DNA of 64,000 nt from Cyclina sinensis (GCA_012932295.1 JAAONU010000013.1:5688603-5752602); one strand, 5' to 3'; counted from the first letter of the stretch, positions 1-13,022 are shown. Notes: generated by a model not told the origin, from the sequence alone. A program made the numbers and translations.

Positions 1-278
1 GTAACAAGCTGATTTTCGTCCTTGTATAGTAATAAAACCTTGTTGAAATTTTCACATGGTGGACTACTACATGTACTTTTATCTAATTCTTTCTCCAGAT
101 ACTCATTTAGAACTGTTATCCTGTCCTCACCACCTATATACAACTTCTTTTCATGAAAGACCATGTTTGTCAACCTTCCTAATAGTTCTTTTGATTGAAT
201 ACTGGTCAGCTCAGAATATGAAGTCGAAATAACAACAGTACTTAGAATCACAAGAGTCACTGTAGAGCAAGGCATCAT
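1..278 (-). CDS. Plexin-like receptor, first coding exon (partial)
   Basis: On the minus strand an ATG (278-276, followed by a second ATG) opens a frame that stays open to the window edge, about 92 residues. Residues 1-20 are hydrophobic (TVTLVILSTVVIST), as in a signal peptide. The following part reads like the beginning of a Sema beta-propeller: KKLYIGGEDRITVLNEYL (about residues 44-61), then CENFNKVLLLY (about 75-85), which matches the plexin pattern of a cysteine followed by an N-x-NK-LL strand. A splice acceptor (TCTTTTTCAG, 300-291) lies just upstream, so the exon begins at 290 with 12 nt of 5' UTR, and at least one non-coding exon lies at higher coordinates. Plexins are single-pass receptors for semaphorins in axon guidance and cell migration. 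Only the N-terminus is visible, so another Sema-domain protein is possible. The class (A/B/C/D) cannot be told. Confidence 0.66.
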   Translation of the reverse strand, partial: MMPCSTVTLVILSTVVISTSYSELTSIQSKELLGRLTNMVFHEKKLYIGGEDRITVLNEYLEKELDKSTCSSPPCENFNKVLLLYKDENQLV

Positions 279-300
279 GGTGACAGTTTTCTGAAAAAGA
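279..300 (-). other. Splice acceptor and 5' UTR of plexin-like exon
   Basis: Reading the minus strand, a pyrimidine-rich tract ending in CAG (AG at 292-291) precedes AAAACTGTCACC and the start codon. The 5' UTR is therefore interrupted by an intron. Confidence 0.6.
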
Positions 301-995
301 CAATGACAACTTTAAACTATACATCTGACAATTTCAATAAAGGAGCTCTGTCATTAAATGCTGCATGATCATGTTAAAAGATTTCAAATTTCTTTCAATG
401 TGAATTCTTGATGTTGTTATATACTAGATTCACAATTTAGCAGTAGGGCAGTCTTCTTAGTATCTTGGCTATGCAATGATTTGAAATTCTGTGACACTGA
501 AGAGAGGATGTTTGGCTTTTTATATTAAAAACTAAAGCTATCACTACAATGTAAATGAGGAAGTTATTACTAACAGATTACTTTGTAACAGAATTGAAAT
601 AGTTATGGTTGTGGGCAATTAAAGATAGTTGTGGTTCTGCACTGCATTTCCTTTCACTGTGGTTGACCATTGTATGATGTTGCATTGAATTCTATTTCAT
701 TAGTTTTCAAGTTAAGCTCTGGACAAAGAAAACAAAGGGCAATAACTCTGCAAATACTGAAGATAGATTATGGCTCTTGTACACGGCACATCCTATCCTT
801 GTGCTTGACTACTGTATGAAGTTGCACTGAATTCCAACCATTATCTTTCAAGTTACCTTCCCAAACTTCATTTAGGGTGTATAAAAATATAAATTATTAT
901 GAGTTCATATCCCCGGAATCCAAACTTTTCAAAAGAGTAAGTTTTTCCACTGAAATGCTTTTGATTACTGATAAGTTATTTTAGGGAAATAAAGA
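301..995. other. Intron of plexin-like gene, no feature seen
   Basis: AT-rich sequence with no long open frame, no clear repeat and no RNA gene recognised. It is presumed 5' intron of the plexin-like gene. Confidence 0.5.
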
Positions 996-3900
996 ACAAG
1001 AGGGCCATGATGGCCCTAAATCCCTCACCTGAGTCTCATTGCTCATGTTACAAATATCGTTATTGGATTTTTTGGGTGCAAGTTTGACAAGTTTGCAATA
1101 AGTTTGAAGACTCTGGGTGTAATGGTACTCAAATTTTTGAGCAGAAATAGTTTTACGTTACAGGTCCCAGTGACTTTGACCTTTGACCTACAGACCCCAA
1201 AACCAATAGGGTTCTTCTAATATAATTACCTTATTCAGTTTGAAGGTTCTGGGTGTAATGATATTCCAGTTACTGAGAAGAAATAGTTTTCACTCTACAG
1301 GTCCCTGTGACCTTGACTTTTGACCTACTGACCCCAAAAATGATTGGGTTCCTTTACTGAGTAAAGAAAATTATCCTATGAAGTTTGAAGGCTCTGGGTA
1401 AAATGGTACTCCATTTACTGAGCAGAAACAGTTTTCACTCTACAGGTCCTTGTGAACTTAACCTCTGACCTATGGACCCTAAAAACAATGAGGTTCTTCT
1501 AATACAATTATCCTATAAAGTTTGAAGGCTCTGGGTGTAATGGTACTACAGTTACTCTGCAGAAATACTTTTCACTATACAGGGCCCTGTGACCCTGACC
1601 TTTGACATAATAGCCCCAAAAACAATATGGTTCTTCTATTTAGTAAAAGCAATCATCCTATGAAGTTTGGAGGCTCTAGGTGAAATGGAAATCCTGTTAT
1701 TGCGTGGAAACGGTTTTTTTACTCTAAAGGTCCCTCTGATATTGACCTTTGACCTACTGACCAAAAACACAAAAGGGATTTTTTGTAGTCAATAAGGGCA
1801 ATAACCCTGTGAAGTTTGAAGACTTTGGGTCAACTGGTATTCAAGTTATTGAAAGGAAACGAAGTGTGAAAGACAGACAGACAAACAGACACCCATGGAC
1901 AAGGCAAAAACAATATGCCTCCATAAGAAGGGCATGGCTGGGGGGAGACATAACAACGAACAATTGAAGGTATTGCCCTTGGTGTTTCAGAGCAGCAGAT
2001 TTTTAAAATTTTCCCTATATTAATCCTTGTGTAAAATCAAATGACAACCCTGAATGGGGCCAGTTTTGATCCCAGGGTCATGATTTGTAAAAACTTGGTA
2101 GAGGTCCACTAGACAATGCTGCAAACCAAATATCTAAACTCTAGGCCTTGTGGTTTCTGACAAGAAAATTTTTTAAACTTTTACAATATAATTCTATGTA
2201 AACTAGAACTGTGTCCAAAGGACACGGATGCCCCCACTGTGCAGATGTGCTCGTAAACAAGAGCAGCTTCATTTAATGTCTACAAAATTCTGTTCTTATC
2301 ATAGCATTTCAGTTGAAATTTCCTCAATTCATGTATTAATGATAAAAAAGTCACCTAACTCTTGAGGCATCATATTTGGTCTCTTTACAGATGGAATACA
2401 ATATTAATGTCTGAATAAAACTGAATTTTGAAACACATGTATGGTCTCCTAAAACTGCAGGAACACAATGCTGTGATCAGAGAAGTATGTTGGGTATACA
2501 GTTACTTTTGGCTGTGGCAACTCATTTTTTACATAGACATATGGTATATATATACATATACATATATATGGTATATAGTGAAAAAATAAACAAAGGGCCA
2601 TAATTCTGTTAAATTTGGTGGCAGCAAAAATTCCTTCCTTTACTTCCATCTACACATTAAGGTTGTTCATCCCTGGAAGTTTAAGCAAAATCTGCCATTC
2701 GGTTTAAGAGGAGTTGCGTTCACAAAATTTCTATATGGTATATAGTGAAAAAATCAACAAAGGGCCATAATTCTGTTAAATTTGGTTGCAGCAAAAATTC
2801 CTTCCTTTACTACCATCTACACATTAAGGTTGTTCATCCCTGGAAGTTTAAGCAAAATCTGCCATCCGGTTTAAGAGGAGTTGCGTTCACAAAATTTCTA
2901 CATAGTACATAGTGAAAAAATCAACAAAGGGCCATAATTCTGTTAAATTTGGTCGCAGCGAAAATTCCTTCCTTTACTACCATCTACACATTAAGGTTGT
3001 TCATCCCTGGAAGTTTAAGCAAAATCTGCCATCCATTTTAAGAGGAGTTGCGTTCACAAGATTTCGGGACGTACGGACAGACGTACGGACAGACGTACGG
3101 ACGGACGGACAAGTGCAACGCTATATGCTCCCCACTTTGTGGGGGCATAAACATGTGACACCTGGGTCGGGGCCTTTTTTGACCCAGGGGCTATGATTTG
3201 AACAAACTACGTAGAGGTCTAGCAGACAATGCTGTACACAAAATATCTTAACTCTAGCCCTTGTGGTATCTGAAAAGAAGATTTTTAAAGTCTTTCCTAT
3301 ATAACTCTATGTAAAACATGTGACCACTGGGGCTGGGCCATTTCTGACCCAGGGGCCATGATTTGAACAAATTTGGTAGAGGTCCTCTTGACAATGCTAC
3401 ATACAAAATATCTAAGCTCTATGCCTTTTGGTTTCTGCTGTGAAGACTTTTTAAACTTTTTCCTATATGACTCTATGTAAAACATGTGACCCCTGGGACA
3501 GGGCCATTTCTGACCCAGGGGCCATGATTTGAACTACGTAGATGTCCAGCAGACAATGCCGTACACCAAATATCTCAACTCTAGCCCTTGTGGTATCTGA
3601 AAAGAAGATTTTTGAAGTCTTTCCTATATAACTCTATGTAAAACATGTGACCCCCGGGGCAGGGCCTATTTTGACCCAGTGGCTATGATTTGAACAAACT
3701 TAGTAGAGGTCCTCTGGACAATGCTACACACCAAATATCTAAACTTTAGGCCTTGCGGTTTCTGACTATAGATTTTTTAAAGTTTTTTCTGTATAACTCT
3801 AAGTAAAACATGTGACCCCTGGGACAGGGCAATATCTGACCCAGGGGCCATGATTTGAACAAACTTGGTATAGGTCCACTGGACAATGCTGCACACCAAA

Positions 3901-4518
3901 TATCTAAACTCTACGCCTGACGGTTACTGACAAGAAGATTTTTTAAAGTTTTCCTATATAACTGTATGTAAAACATGTGCCCCTGGGGCTGGGCCATTTT
4001 TGACCCATTAGACATGATTTGAACAAACTTGGTAAAGGTCCACTGGACAATGCTGCACACCAAATATCTAAACTCTAGTCTTTGTGGTTTCTGACAAGAA
4101 GATTTTTAAGTTTTCCCTATATAAATCTATGTAAAATCAACTGGCCCCTTGGGTGGGGTCAGTTTTGACCCCAGGGTCATAATTTGAACAAACTTGGTAG
4201 AAGTCCACTAGATGATGCTTCATACCAAATATCTAAGCTCCAGGTCTTGGGGTTTCGGAGAGGAAGATTTTTAAAGATCCAACTTTTCTAATTATAGCTC
4301 CAGTGAACCAGAAATGCAACAGACCAGAACCATTTGAACAATCTTGGTAGAGCTTCGTGCAAGGAACATCCTAGGCAAGTTTCATTTTATTTGGCCCTTT
4401 GGTTTCAGAGGAGATGTCATTTGAATGAAAATTTGATGACGGACGGATGGATGGACTGACGACGGACAAAGACTGATCAGAAAAGCTCACCCTGAGCACT
4501 TTGTGCTCAGGTGAGCAA
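996..4518 (+). mobile_element. Chimeric pearl-like element (C-type then A-type core repeats)
   Basis: The head ACAAGAGGGCCATGATGG contains a 7-bp-stem hairpin (AGGGCCA TGA TGGCCCT) and is followed by CTCACCTGAG. The first core (about 1070-1900) repeats a unit of roughly 140 bp containing CTCTGGGTGTAATGGTACT and CTACAGGTCCCTGTGACC. After a junction near 1960 the core changes to A-type units of about 165 bp (CTATATAACTCTATGTAAAA, TTGGTAGAGGTCCACTAGAC). The tail has a GACGGACGGATGG tract (from 4437) and a hairpin CTCACCCTGAGCAC / GTGCTCAGGTGAG ending at 4516. CTCACCTGAG near the head and CTCAGGTGAG at the tail are exact inverse complements. Another element is nested at about 2205-3153. No coding capacity is seen, so it is non-autonomous. 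The class is my inference from body plan. Confidence 0.72.
2205..3153 (+). mobile_element. Nested pearl-like element, H-type
   Basis: The head begins near TAGAACTGTGTCCAAAGG with a GTGTCC-AAA-GGACAC hairpin. The core contains three copies of a unit of about 168 bp (CAACAAAGGGCCATAATTCT, GGTTGTTCATCCCTGGAAGT). It is followed by a (GACGTACGGACA)n/GACGGACGG tract (3067-3111) and the tail hairpin GCTCCCCAC TTT GTGGGGGC with GCATAAAC. The surrounding A-type unit is interrupted at TCTATGTAAAC and resumes at AAACATGTGAC, so the boundaries are well constrained. A short duplication (TAAAC or AAAC) is compatible with the flanks. Confidence 0.7.
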
Positions 4519-6604
4519 ACAAGAGGGCCATGATGGCCCTGGATCGCTCACCTGAGTACTTTGGCTGTAGGTTTGCTGTTAAGCAGTATTTCATTTTTTA
4601 ATTGAAAATATGTAAGTGCCTACAAACCAAATATGTAAAATATCAGTCAATAAATAAAGGATCTATGACAGAAAGTAGAAATATCTATTATAAGCTATGG
4701 TGACCTTGACCCAGTGACCTCAACCCCTACCCATGGGTAGACGTCCATGCAAGGAACCTATATACTAAATATCAAAGATATTGGTCTATAAATGAAGGCT
4801 CTATGAGGTACAGTAGATAAATCTATTTTTAGCCTCCGTGACCTTTAACCTAATCTAATAATTTGAAAAAGCTTGATAAAGCTTGCTTCATGCCAAATTT
4901 TAAAATTCTAGGCCTTGTGGTTTCAGACAAGAAGATTTTTAAAGATTTTCTTCTATACTGCTATTTAAAACTTGTAACCCCTCGGGCAGGGTCAATAGTG
5001 ACCCCAGGGACATTTTTCAAACAATCTAGGTAGAGGTTCACTAGACAATGCTGCATACCAAATATCTAAGCTGTAAGCATTGAGGTTTACAGTAAGAAGA
5101 TTTTTAAAGATTGCCTTTTTTACATATTAAGGGCCCCCAGGGTGGGGCCAATTTTGACCCCAGGGGCCAACAAATAAACAATACTGGTAAAGGTTCTCAA
5201 CACAATACTCCACACCAAATATCTCAGGTCTAGACCTATTAGTTTCGGAAAAAAATGATTTTTCATGTTTATCCTATATAACTATAATTATGTAAATCAA
5301 GAGAACCCTAGGGCATGGCCAATTTTGACCCAGGGGACATAATTTGAACAAACTTGATAGAGGTCTACTAGACAATGCTACATACCAAATATCTAAGCTG
5401 TAGGCATTGTGGTTTCTGAGAAAAGACTTTTAAAGATTTCCTATATAAGCCTATGTAAAATCAATTGACCCCCGGGTGGGGCCTATTTTGACCCAGTGGC
5501 TTTGATTTGAAGAAACTTAGTAGAGGTCCACTGGACAATGCTGCACACCAAATATCTAAACTATAGGCCTTGTGGTTTCTGACAAGAAGATTTTTTAAAG
5601 TTTTTCCTATATAACTCTATGTAAAACATGTGACCCCGGGGCTGGGCCATTTTTGACCCAGGAGCCATGATTTGAACAAACTTGGTAGAGGTCCACTGGA
5701 CAATGCTGCACACCAAATACCTAAACTGTAGGCCTTGTGTTTTCAGACAAGAAGATTTTTAAAGATTTCTTTTTTTACATATTAAGGGCAAAATGGGGGG
5801 CGGGGCAAATTTTGACCCTAGGGCCAACATTTAAACAATATTGGTAAAGGTTCTTTACATAATACTCAACACCAAATATCTAAGGTCTAGACCTATTTGT
5901 TTTGGAGAAAAATTATTTTTCATGTTTTTCCTATATAAATCTATGTAAACCAAGAAAACCCTGGAGCGTTGCTAATTTTGGCCCAGGGAACATAATTTGA
6001 ACAAACATCCACTAGACAATGCTACATACCAAATATCTAAGCTGTAGGCTTTGTGGTTTTTGACAAAAAGATTTTTGAAGTTTTCCTTATATAACTCTAT
6101 GTGAAATCTAGTGACCCCTTGGGCGGGACATTTTTGACCCCAGGGTCATAATTTGAACAATCTTGGTAGAGGTCCACTAGATGATGCCTCATACCAAACA
6201 TCTAAGCTCTAGGCCTTGTGCTTTCAGAGAAGATTTTTAAAGTTTTTCCTTTTGGTTCCCATAGCAACCAGAGTTCTGCATGGAATTGAATTCTTTGAAC
6301 AACTTTGGTAGAGCTTCATGCAAGGAACATCCCAGGCAAGTTTCATCAAATTTGGCCCAGAGGTTTCAGAGGAAATGTCATTTGAATGAAAGAGTTCTGC
6401 ATGGAATTGAATTCTTAGAACAACTTTGGTAGAGCTTCATGCTAGAAACATCCCAGGCAAGTTTCAGAAAATTTGGCCTAGCGGTTTCAGAGGAGATGTC
6501 ATTAGAAGGAAATGTTGACGGACGCAAGCATGTACGGACGGATGACAGACATCACGGGATCAGAAAACCTCACCATGTCAATATGTGACAGGTGAGCTAA
6601 AAAG
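4519..6604 (+). mobile_element. Pearl-like element, A-type
   Basis: It starts directly at the tail of the preceding element, with head ACAAGAGGGCCATGATGG and CTCACCTGAG. The core is a set of diverged A-type units of about 165 bp. Near 6240-6500 the unit GAACAACTTTGGTAGAGCTT is duplicated. The tail has GACGGACGCAAGCATG... and a hairpin around CACCATGTCAATATGTGACA, ending GGTGAGCTAAAAAG. No coding sequence. Confidence 0.7.
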
Positions 6605-6610
6605 AAAGAG

Positions 6611-8921
6611 ACAAGAGGGCCATGATGGCCCTGTATCGCTCACCTGAGTATGACTGCTTTTAACAAAGTTGTTATGGACCTGGTTAATTGACCCCAGATG
6701 ACCGATATTCGAACTTGACCTAGAAATTATTGAAACAATCTCTTTGACAAATTTCAAGGTTATTTGTACTGAAAATGTTACCTCTAGAGTGTTAACAAGG
6801 TTTTCCATATTTGGGCTCTATGACCTAGTTTTTTAATCTAGATGTCCCATATTCGAACTTGACCTAGAAATTATTGAAACAATCTCTCTGACAAATTTCC
6901 AGGATATTTGGACTGAAAAAGTAGCCTCTAGAGTGTTAACAAGGTTTTTCGATATTTAGGCTCTGTGACCTAGTTTTTGACCCCAGATAAACTATATCCA
7001 AACTTGAGCTACAAATCATCAAAACAACCCTTCTGACAAATTTCCAGGACATTTGGAGTGAAAATGTAGCCTCTAGAGTGTTGACAAAGTTTTTCGATAT
7101 TTGGGCTCCGTGACTTAGTTTTCCACTCCAGATGACCCATATTCAAACTTGAGCTAGAAACCATAGAATTAAGCTTTCTGACAAATTTCCAGATTATTTG
7201 GATTAAAATGTTACCTCTAGAGTGTTAACAAAGTTTTTCCATATTTGGGCTCTGTGACCTAGTTTTGGAACCAAGATGACCCATACTCCAACTTGAGGTA
7301 GAAATCATCAAAAAAACCTGTCTCACTAATTTCCAGGTTATTTAGACTGAAAATGTAACCTCTAGAGTGTTAAAAAGGTTTTTTAATATTTGGGCTCTGT
7401 GACCTAGTTTTTGATCCCAGATGACCCATATCCAAATATGAGCTAGAAATCATTGAAACAACCTTTCTGACAAATTTCAAGGACATTTGGACTAAAAATG
7501 TGACCTCTAGAGCATTAACAAGGTTTTTCTACTTTCGGACTCTGTGACCTAGTTTTTTACCCCAGAAAACCTATATTCAAAACTGAGCTAGAAATCATCG
7601 ATAGAACCTTTCTGACAAATTTCCAGATTATTTGGACAGAAAATGTTACCTTTAGAATGTTAACAAGGTTTTTCCATACTTGGACTCTGTGACCTAGTTT
7701 GTGACCCCAGATGACCCATATTCAAACTTGATCTAGAAATCCTCAAGGCAACCTTTCTGACGAATTTCCGGATTATTTGGGCTGAAAATGTAACCTCTAG
7801 AGTGTTAACAAGATTTTTCTATTTTTGGGCTCTGTGACCTAGTTCATGAACCCAGATGACCCATATTCAAACTTGAGCTAGAAATCTTTGAAGCAACTTT
7901 TCTGACAAATTTCCAGATTATTTGGGCTGAAAATGTTACCTCTAGAGTGTTAACAAGATGTTGCTATTTTTGGGCTCTGTGACCTAGTTTTTGAACCCAG
8001 ATTACCCATATTTGAACTTGAGCTAGAAATCATAGAAGCAACCTTCCTGACAAATTTTCAGATTATTTGGTCTAAAAATGTTACCTCTAGAGTGTTAACA
8101 AGGTTTTTCAATATTTGGGCTCTGTGACCTAGTTTTTTACCCCAGATGACCCATATTTGAACTTGACCTAGAAATCATAAAAGCAACCTTTTTGACAAAT
8201 TTCCAGATTATTTGGGCTGAAAATGTAATCTCTAGAGTGTTAACAAGATTTTTCTATTTTTGGGCTCCGTGACCTAGTTTTTGAACCCAGATGACCCATA
8301 TTTGAACTTGAGCTAGAAATCATCGATAGAACTTTTCTGACAAATTTCCAGGATATTTGGACTGAAAAAGTAGCCTCTAGAGTGTTAACAAGGTTTTTCT
8401 ATATTTGGGCTCTGTGACCTAGTTTTTGACCCCAGATGACCCATATTTGAACTTGACCTAGAAATCATTAAAGCAACCTTTCTGACAAATTTCCAGATTA
8501 TTTGGGTTGAAAATGTAATCTCTGGAGTGTTAACAAGATTTTTCTATTTTTTGGGCTCCGTGACCTAGTTTTTGAACCCAGATGACCCATATTAGAACTT
8601 GAGCTAGAAATCATTAATAGAACTTTTCTGACAAATTTCCAGGATATTTGGACTGAAAAAGTAGCCTCTAGAGTGTTAACAAGGTTTTTCTATATTTGGG
8701 CTCTGTGACCTAGTTTTCCAACCCTGATAACCCATGTTCGAACTTGTCCGAGATATTAATGAGACAAACATACTGACCAAATTTCATGACAATTGAGGCA
8801 AAAATGTGACCACTAGAGTGTTAACAAACTTATTGTGGACGGACAAACGGACGGACGGATGACGGACAAAAGATGATCAGAAAAGCTCACTCTGTCACTA
8901 CGTGACAGGTGAGCTAAAAAG
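6611..8921 (+). mobile_element. Pearl-like element, B-type, about 13 core units
   Basis: The head is ACAAGAGGGCCATGATGG. The core has about 13 units of about 145 bp, each with CTCTGTGACCTAGTTTTTGA, GATGACCCATATTTGAACTT and CCTCTAGAGTGTTAACAAGG. The tail has GGACGGACAAACGGACGGAC (about 8838-8857) and the hairpin CTGTCAC TAC GTGACAG, then GTGAGCTAAAAAG. It lies 6 bp beyond the preceding element. No coding sequence. Confidence 0.72.
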
Positions 8922-10407
8922 AAGAAAGTAAATAGACACTTTTAAGTCAAACAGGTATAATTCACAGTTCCTGATCAGTAACACATTTCAAATTACATCT
9001 TGTGTTATATTTATCTTTTACATTGTATCACTTGCTCCATACTATATGATGATACATCATTCCAAAATATGTCAGTACTCGATGAGATGATTATTTTTGG
9101 ACACAATTCATACAATATGTCACTATACAGTAAACCTGTTGTTTATAACATTGTCACCTCCCCATTAACTGGTTGTCATAAATAGGAAAAGTACCTACGT
9201 ACTATGGCAGAATGAAATGTACAGCTCTAGATGAATCTGGAAATAAAGACAAACAAAATAAATAACTCTGTTTGATAATTTTATATATACAAGAGAAAAC
9301 TGTCCACTCCTATGAACCAGGAATTGGCTTTCTATGTTAAAACTGCATTATTAACAGAACAAATTTATTGTAGTCAAAGTGACCCCCCTACCACACACAC
9401 ACACATCCACACAAATAAAGAGCAAAAACAATTTGTACTTATAGAAAAACAAACATCATCAATCCTTAATTAATGTGAAAAATTTCTTTAATCACACTTC
9501 AATAATATAAAAAACCAAATGGACTGGCCTGGTGAAATACTAAATTTACAACTTCTGGTATACTGGAAGGTATATTTTCATCAAAGTTTATACCCTTTGA
9601 AGTGAGAGGTTTTTGAAACTTCTAACAGACATGTTTCAAAAACATTCACTGTGTTCTCAGCAGTTATCTAGATTAAAAAATAGATCTTGGTCATTCTGAC
9701 CAATCACATAAGTTAACTAAGTTGCCCTACTAGGAAACTACTTGGAACAAGAAACAAAATAACATAAATGATAAAGGCTGCATAGTATCTACCTTAAATG
9801 TTTTCATTTATTGGGATTTTATCCTGTTTGTTTAGATAAGAGTCCTTGAAAGTTGTTATTTTTCCTGCTGATGTCTGGTAACATCCGTCTTCACTAAGCA
9901 GTAATGATCACAATGTAAGGCGTTGTTTGGGAATTCAATCTCATGTTCTTAAATTGTGTGTTCATCATTTTACTTCCTTCATGAAATTATCTGCAAGTAC
10001 ATTTAAATACATACCACTAAATTTAGCTATGTACATGTGCATATATATATATACATTATCAGTCAAAAATATCATACAAGCTGACAATAAATTAAATGAT
10101 CTTTTTTTTTTCTAAAACAGAATTTTACCCATGTGTTTTTGAATACTGCTATATATCTGCAGAGTTTAATTAAACTGTGAAAAACAAATATACAAAGGTA
10201 CACTAGGGAAGATAATATGCAGTATATAAACTACTACTTTGCTAGCTGCAATTTCTCTCTTCTCAGGTTCTCTAACTGTAAAAGTATTAATAGCAAAACT
10301 CATTCTTTTATGTACTTATCTACTTGTTCACAGTATCAGCTATGTAAATGAAATGTTGTTAACAAATAGATTGAATCCTCTTGGCTTTTAGACTATGTAT
10401 TAGATAC
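8922..10407. other. AT-rich non-coding stretch
   Basis: No gene recognised. It contains a short CA run (about 9390-9406) and a TA run near 10029-10042. Open frames here are short and lack coding character. It presumably belongs to the plexin-like 5' intron or to intergenic DNA. Confidence 0.5.
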
Positions 10408-10411
10408 TTAA

Positions 10412-10843
10412 GGGGGCTGTGCTCCAGATGACAAAAAAAGAAAGTTTTCTTGTATTATAAATTTCTTGTAATATTTATGATTAATGCTTAAAAAATAACC
10501 TACTGACAAAAAATAAGTCAAATAATTACATTATAAATTGATTTTTTTCCCTTTCAAAGTGCTATACCGTAACGCGACGGTATAACTATATCGTATAAGA
10601 TTTAAAGTAAATATCTGTAATATTATATGCGGCGATGGTGGTGACAGTAAAAGCATTGGAAGTATTTTGTTAACATGAGGGTCCAGAGTTCAAATCAGGC
10701 TGGAGCGAAAATATTTTTTTTATTCTATTTTGACTTTTATAATCAGTTTTGAAGTAAAATATTATGTTGTTAAAATCTCACGGCATCTAAATATATAATT
10801 TATGAAAAAAAAAATTTTATGTCAAATCTGGAGTACAGCCTCT
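10412..10843. mobile_element. TTAA-flanked MITE with GGCTGT-CTCCAGAT inverted repeats
   Basis: The ends are inverted repeats: GGGGGCTGTGCTCCAGATG on the left and, on the other strand, AGAGGCTGTACTCCAGATTTG on the right (one-base offset). TTAA stands immediately outside both ends (10408-10411 and 10844-10847), as left by piggyBac or Kolobok-type transposases. The 432-bp interior has no ORF. It holds a TACCG/CGGTA palindrome near 10565 and a B-box-like GAGTTCAAATC near 10690. Confidence 0.6.
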
Positions 10844-10929
10844 TTAAAACATATTTATCTATGGAGTTAGAGCTTCAGTGAGACTGAGGCAAAGACCAAT
10901 GTTGAGAATGAAGTAAGGTTGTATTATGG

Positions 10930-11690
10930 TGTTAGGAATGGCCTGGTCAGTCTGTCTTTCTGTCCATAACATTTTCATTTCTCCTCATATCTCCTACACC
11001 CTTGAACTGATTTTTTTTCAAACTTGAGTCAAATGTTTAACTCATTGAGACGATGTGCAGAATGCAGTACACCCATGTCAGTTCAAGGTCAAGGTCACAC
11101 TTGAAGGTCTTTTATTTCAACTTTCAACTTTGTATCCACTCAATATTTTCTATAACTCTGAACTGATATTCTTGAAACTTTAGTGAAATGTCTTACTCAC
11201 TGAGTGAATGTGCAGAAGGCATGACAAAGTATCTGTCTATCCATCTGTCTGTCTGTCCATAACATTTTTGTTTCAGCTCCATATCTCCTATACCATTGCA
11301 ATTATTTTCTTCAAACTTGAGTCAAATTTTCAACTTATTGAGACCATGTGCAGAACACATAATCCAGACATGTCAGTTCAAGGTCAAGGTCACACTTAAA
11401 AGTCATTTGTTTCAGCCTTCAATTTTATGTCTTCTCAATATCTCCTATACCTTTGAACTGATTTTCTGTAAACTTTGACCAAATGTATAACTCACTGACA
11501 GAATGTGCAGAAGGCACGGCCAAGCCATGTCAGTTCAAGGACAAGGTCACACTTGAAGGTCATTTGTTCAAGACTCAGTTTCATATTGTCATTGCAATAC
11601 TTCAAGCTTTCCCAAATATGTTACCATAACTGAAATTCTATGTTCCTCAGACTACTTTAAACTTTACAAAATTCTTGCAGCGGAATGAGG
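10930..11690. repeat. Diverged tandem repeat with GGTCAAGGTCACACTTGAAG
   Basis: Two to three higher-order units of about 297 bp, each made of two units of about 150 bp. GTCTGTCCATAACATTTT recurs near 10955 and 11250, and TCAGTTCAAGGTCAAGGTCA recurs near 11078, 11372 and 11530. Short open frames across it are repeat-derived. Confidence 0.6.
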
Positions 11691-13020
11691 GTCATCCATG
11701 TCCTATGATCACATCTCTAGTTATTCCATTTTTTATCTGCTTAACCTTAAAAAGTATTTTATTAACAGAATCAAGCCATATCTATCATATCTAAGTTATA
11801 ACAGTGTAAGAAATCTGTTGTCTATAAGAAACTACTTACTACTGTCTTACTGAAGTCACAGGTTTGAACTAAGGACCTCATTTCAAGCGTTTATAAGTCA
11901 GCTATATAAACCAACCACTGATGGGAAAAGTGTTAAACATAAAACTCACAGGTTGCTGATCTATCAAAAGGAACTTATTCAAGAACAGCTAAATCGTGAT
12001 AAGATCATAATATGATCTGACTTATAATCGGAATCAAATATTACTATAACATGCTTGTAAAATCACTGTTGAAAGGACTTATTTCCTGTATCTTTTAAAG
12101 CCATCATATCATTATGATCTCATATACACTTCTTGCATCTTCCTTCTTCATTTAACGAGGTAAGACTCTAATTAAACCATATAACTTATTTTATGAGGAA
12201 AGAATACCTAACTGTATTTTCCATACTAACTCTCCATTGAGACAGTGTTACTTAGAATTTTATTTACTTTAAAGCAATAGAAAAATATCTTCTAGAAACT
12301 TTAATTTTCTACCCTGGATGACTGCCTTTAGTAACATTACCAGCACTTGTAGCAGTAATTGTCAAATTCCAGTGACTGGTTTTGAACATATTACCTTCAG
12401 GTAAGGAGCCTGATGTCCTTTCTCTACACATTCCCCAAGGTCGAAACCTATCTATTTCAAGGGAAACAGTATCTTATGACAATCTTTCATATCAAGACAC
12501 CAGTGTTTTGAAAATTACATTTTTTTAAAATATACAATCAAACATATTTCTTGTACAGCAATTTGGAAGCAAGTTCTAGCAACTTCCATAAATCTGTGAC
12601 CGCTTCCTAGGTTCAAAAAAGTATTTCCCTGGAGTTTAGGATGCAGAAAGCAAAAGGTGACTCTCACCCCAGGTAGGATTTAAATCAACCAATTATTCTG
12701 GGAGTCTGGCCCACTACCTCTCCAACACTGCTTCTCAAATATACTAGCTCTCAGCTCTAATAAATTCTGCATCTTAAAACCACAAATATCACTGCTTCTA
12801 CCAAAATTTAGTTCCAACATCATACTGGTCAGCTTACAATGTTTTTTTTGCAAAGAAACAAAATTATGATTAAGGGAAAACTGACAAATGATCTTGAAAT
12901 TTTATCTGCAGCTCATCTGGTAAGCAACTTACAGCTTGTAGTATTAAGTCACTGTTTCATGGTTAGCAAGAAATTCAAAGACTTTTTAAAAGGAATTTTA
13001 AGCTTTTTTAGGATCAATAA
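11691..13020. other. Non-coding stretch with possible SINE remnants
   Basis: Two places show tRNA-like box B sequence on the minus strand (near 11860-11935 and near 12370-12400), suggesting old tRNA-derived SINEs. No gene recognised. Confidence 0.3.
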
Positions 13021-13022
13021 TA

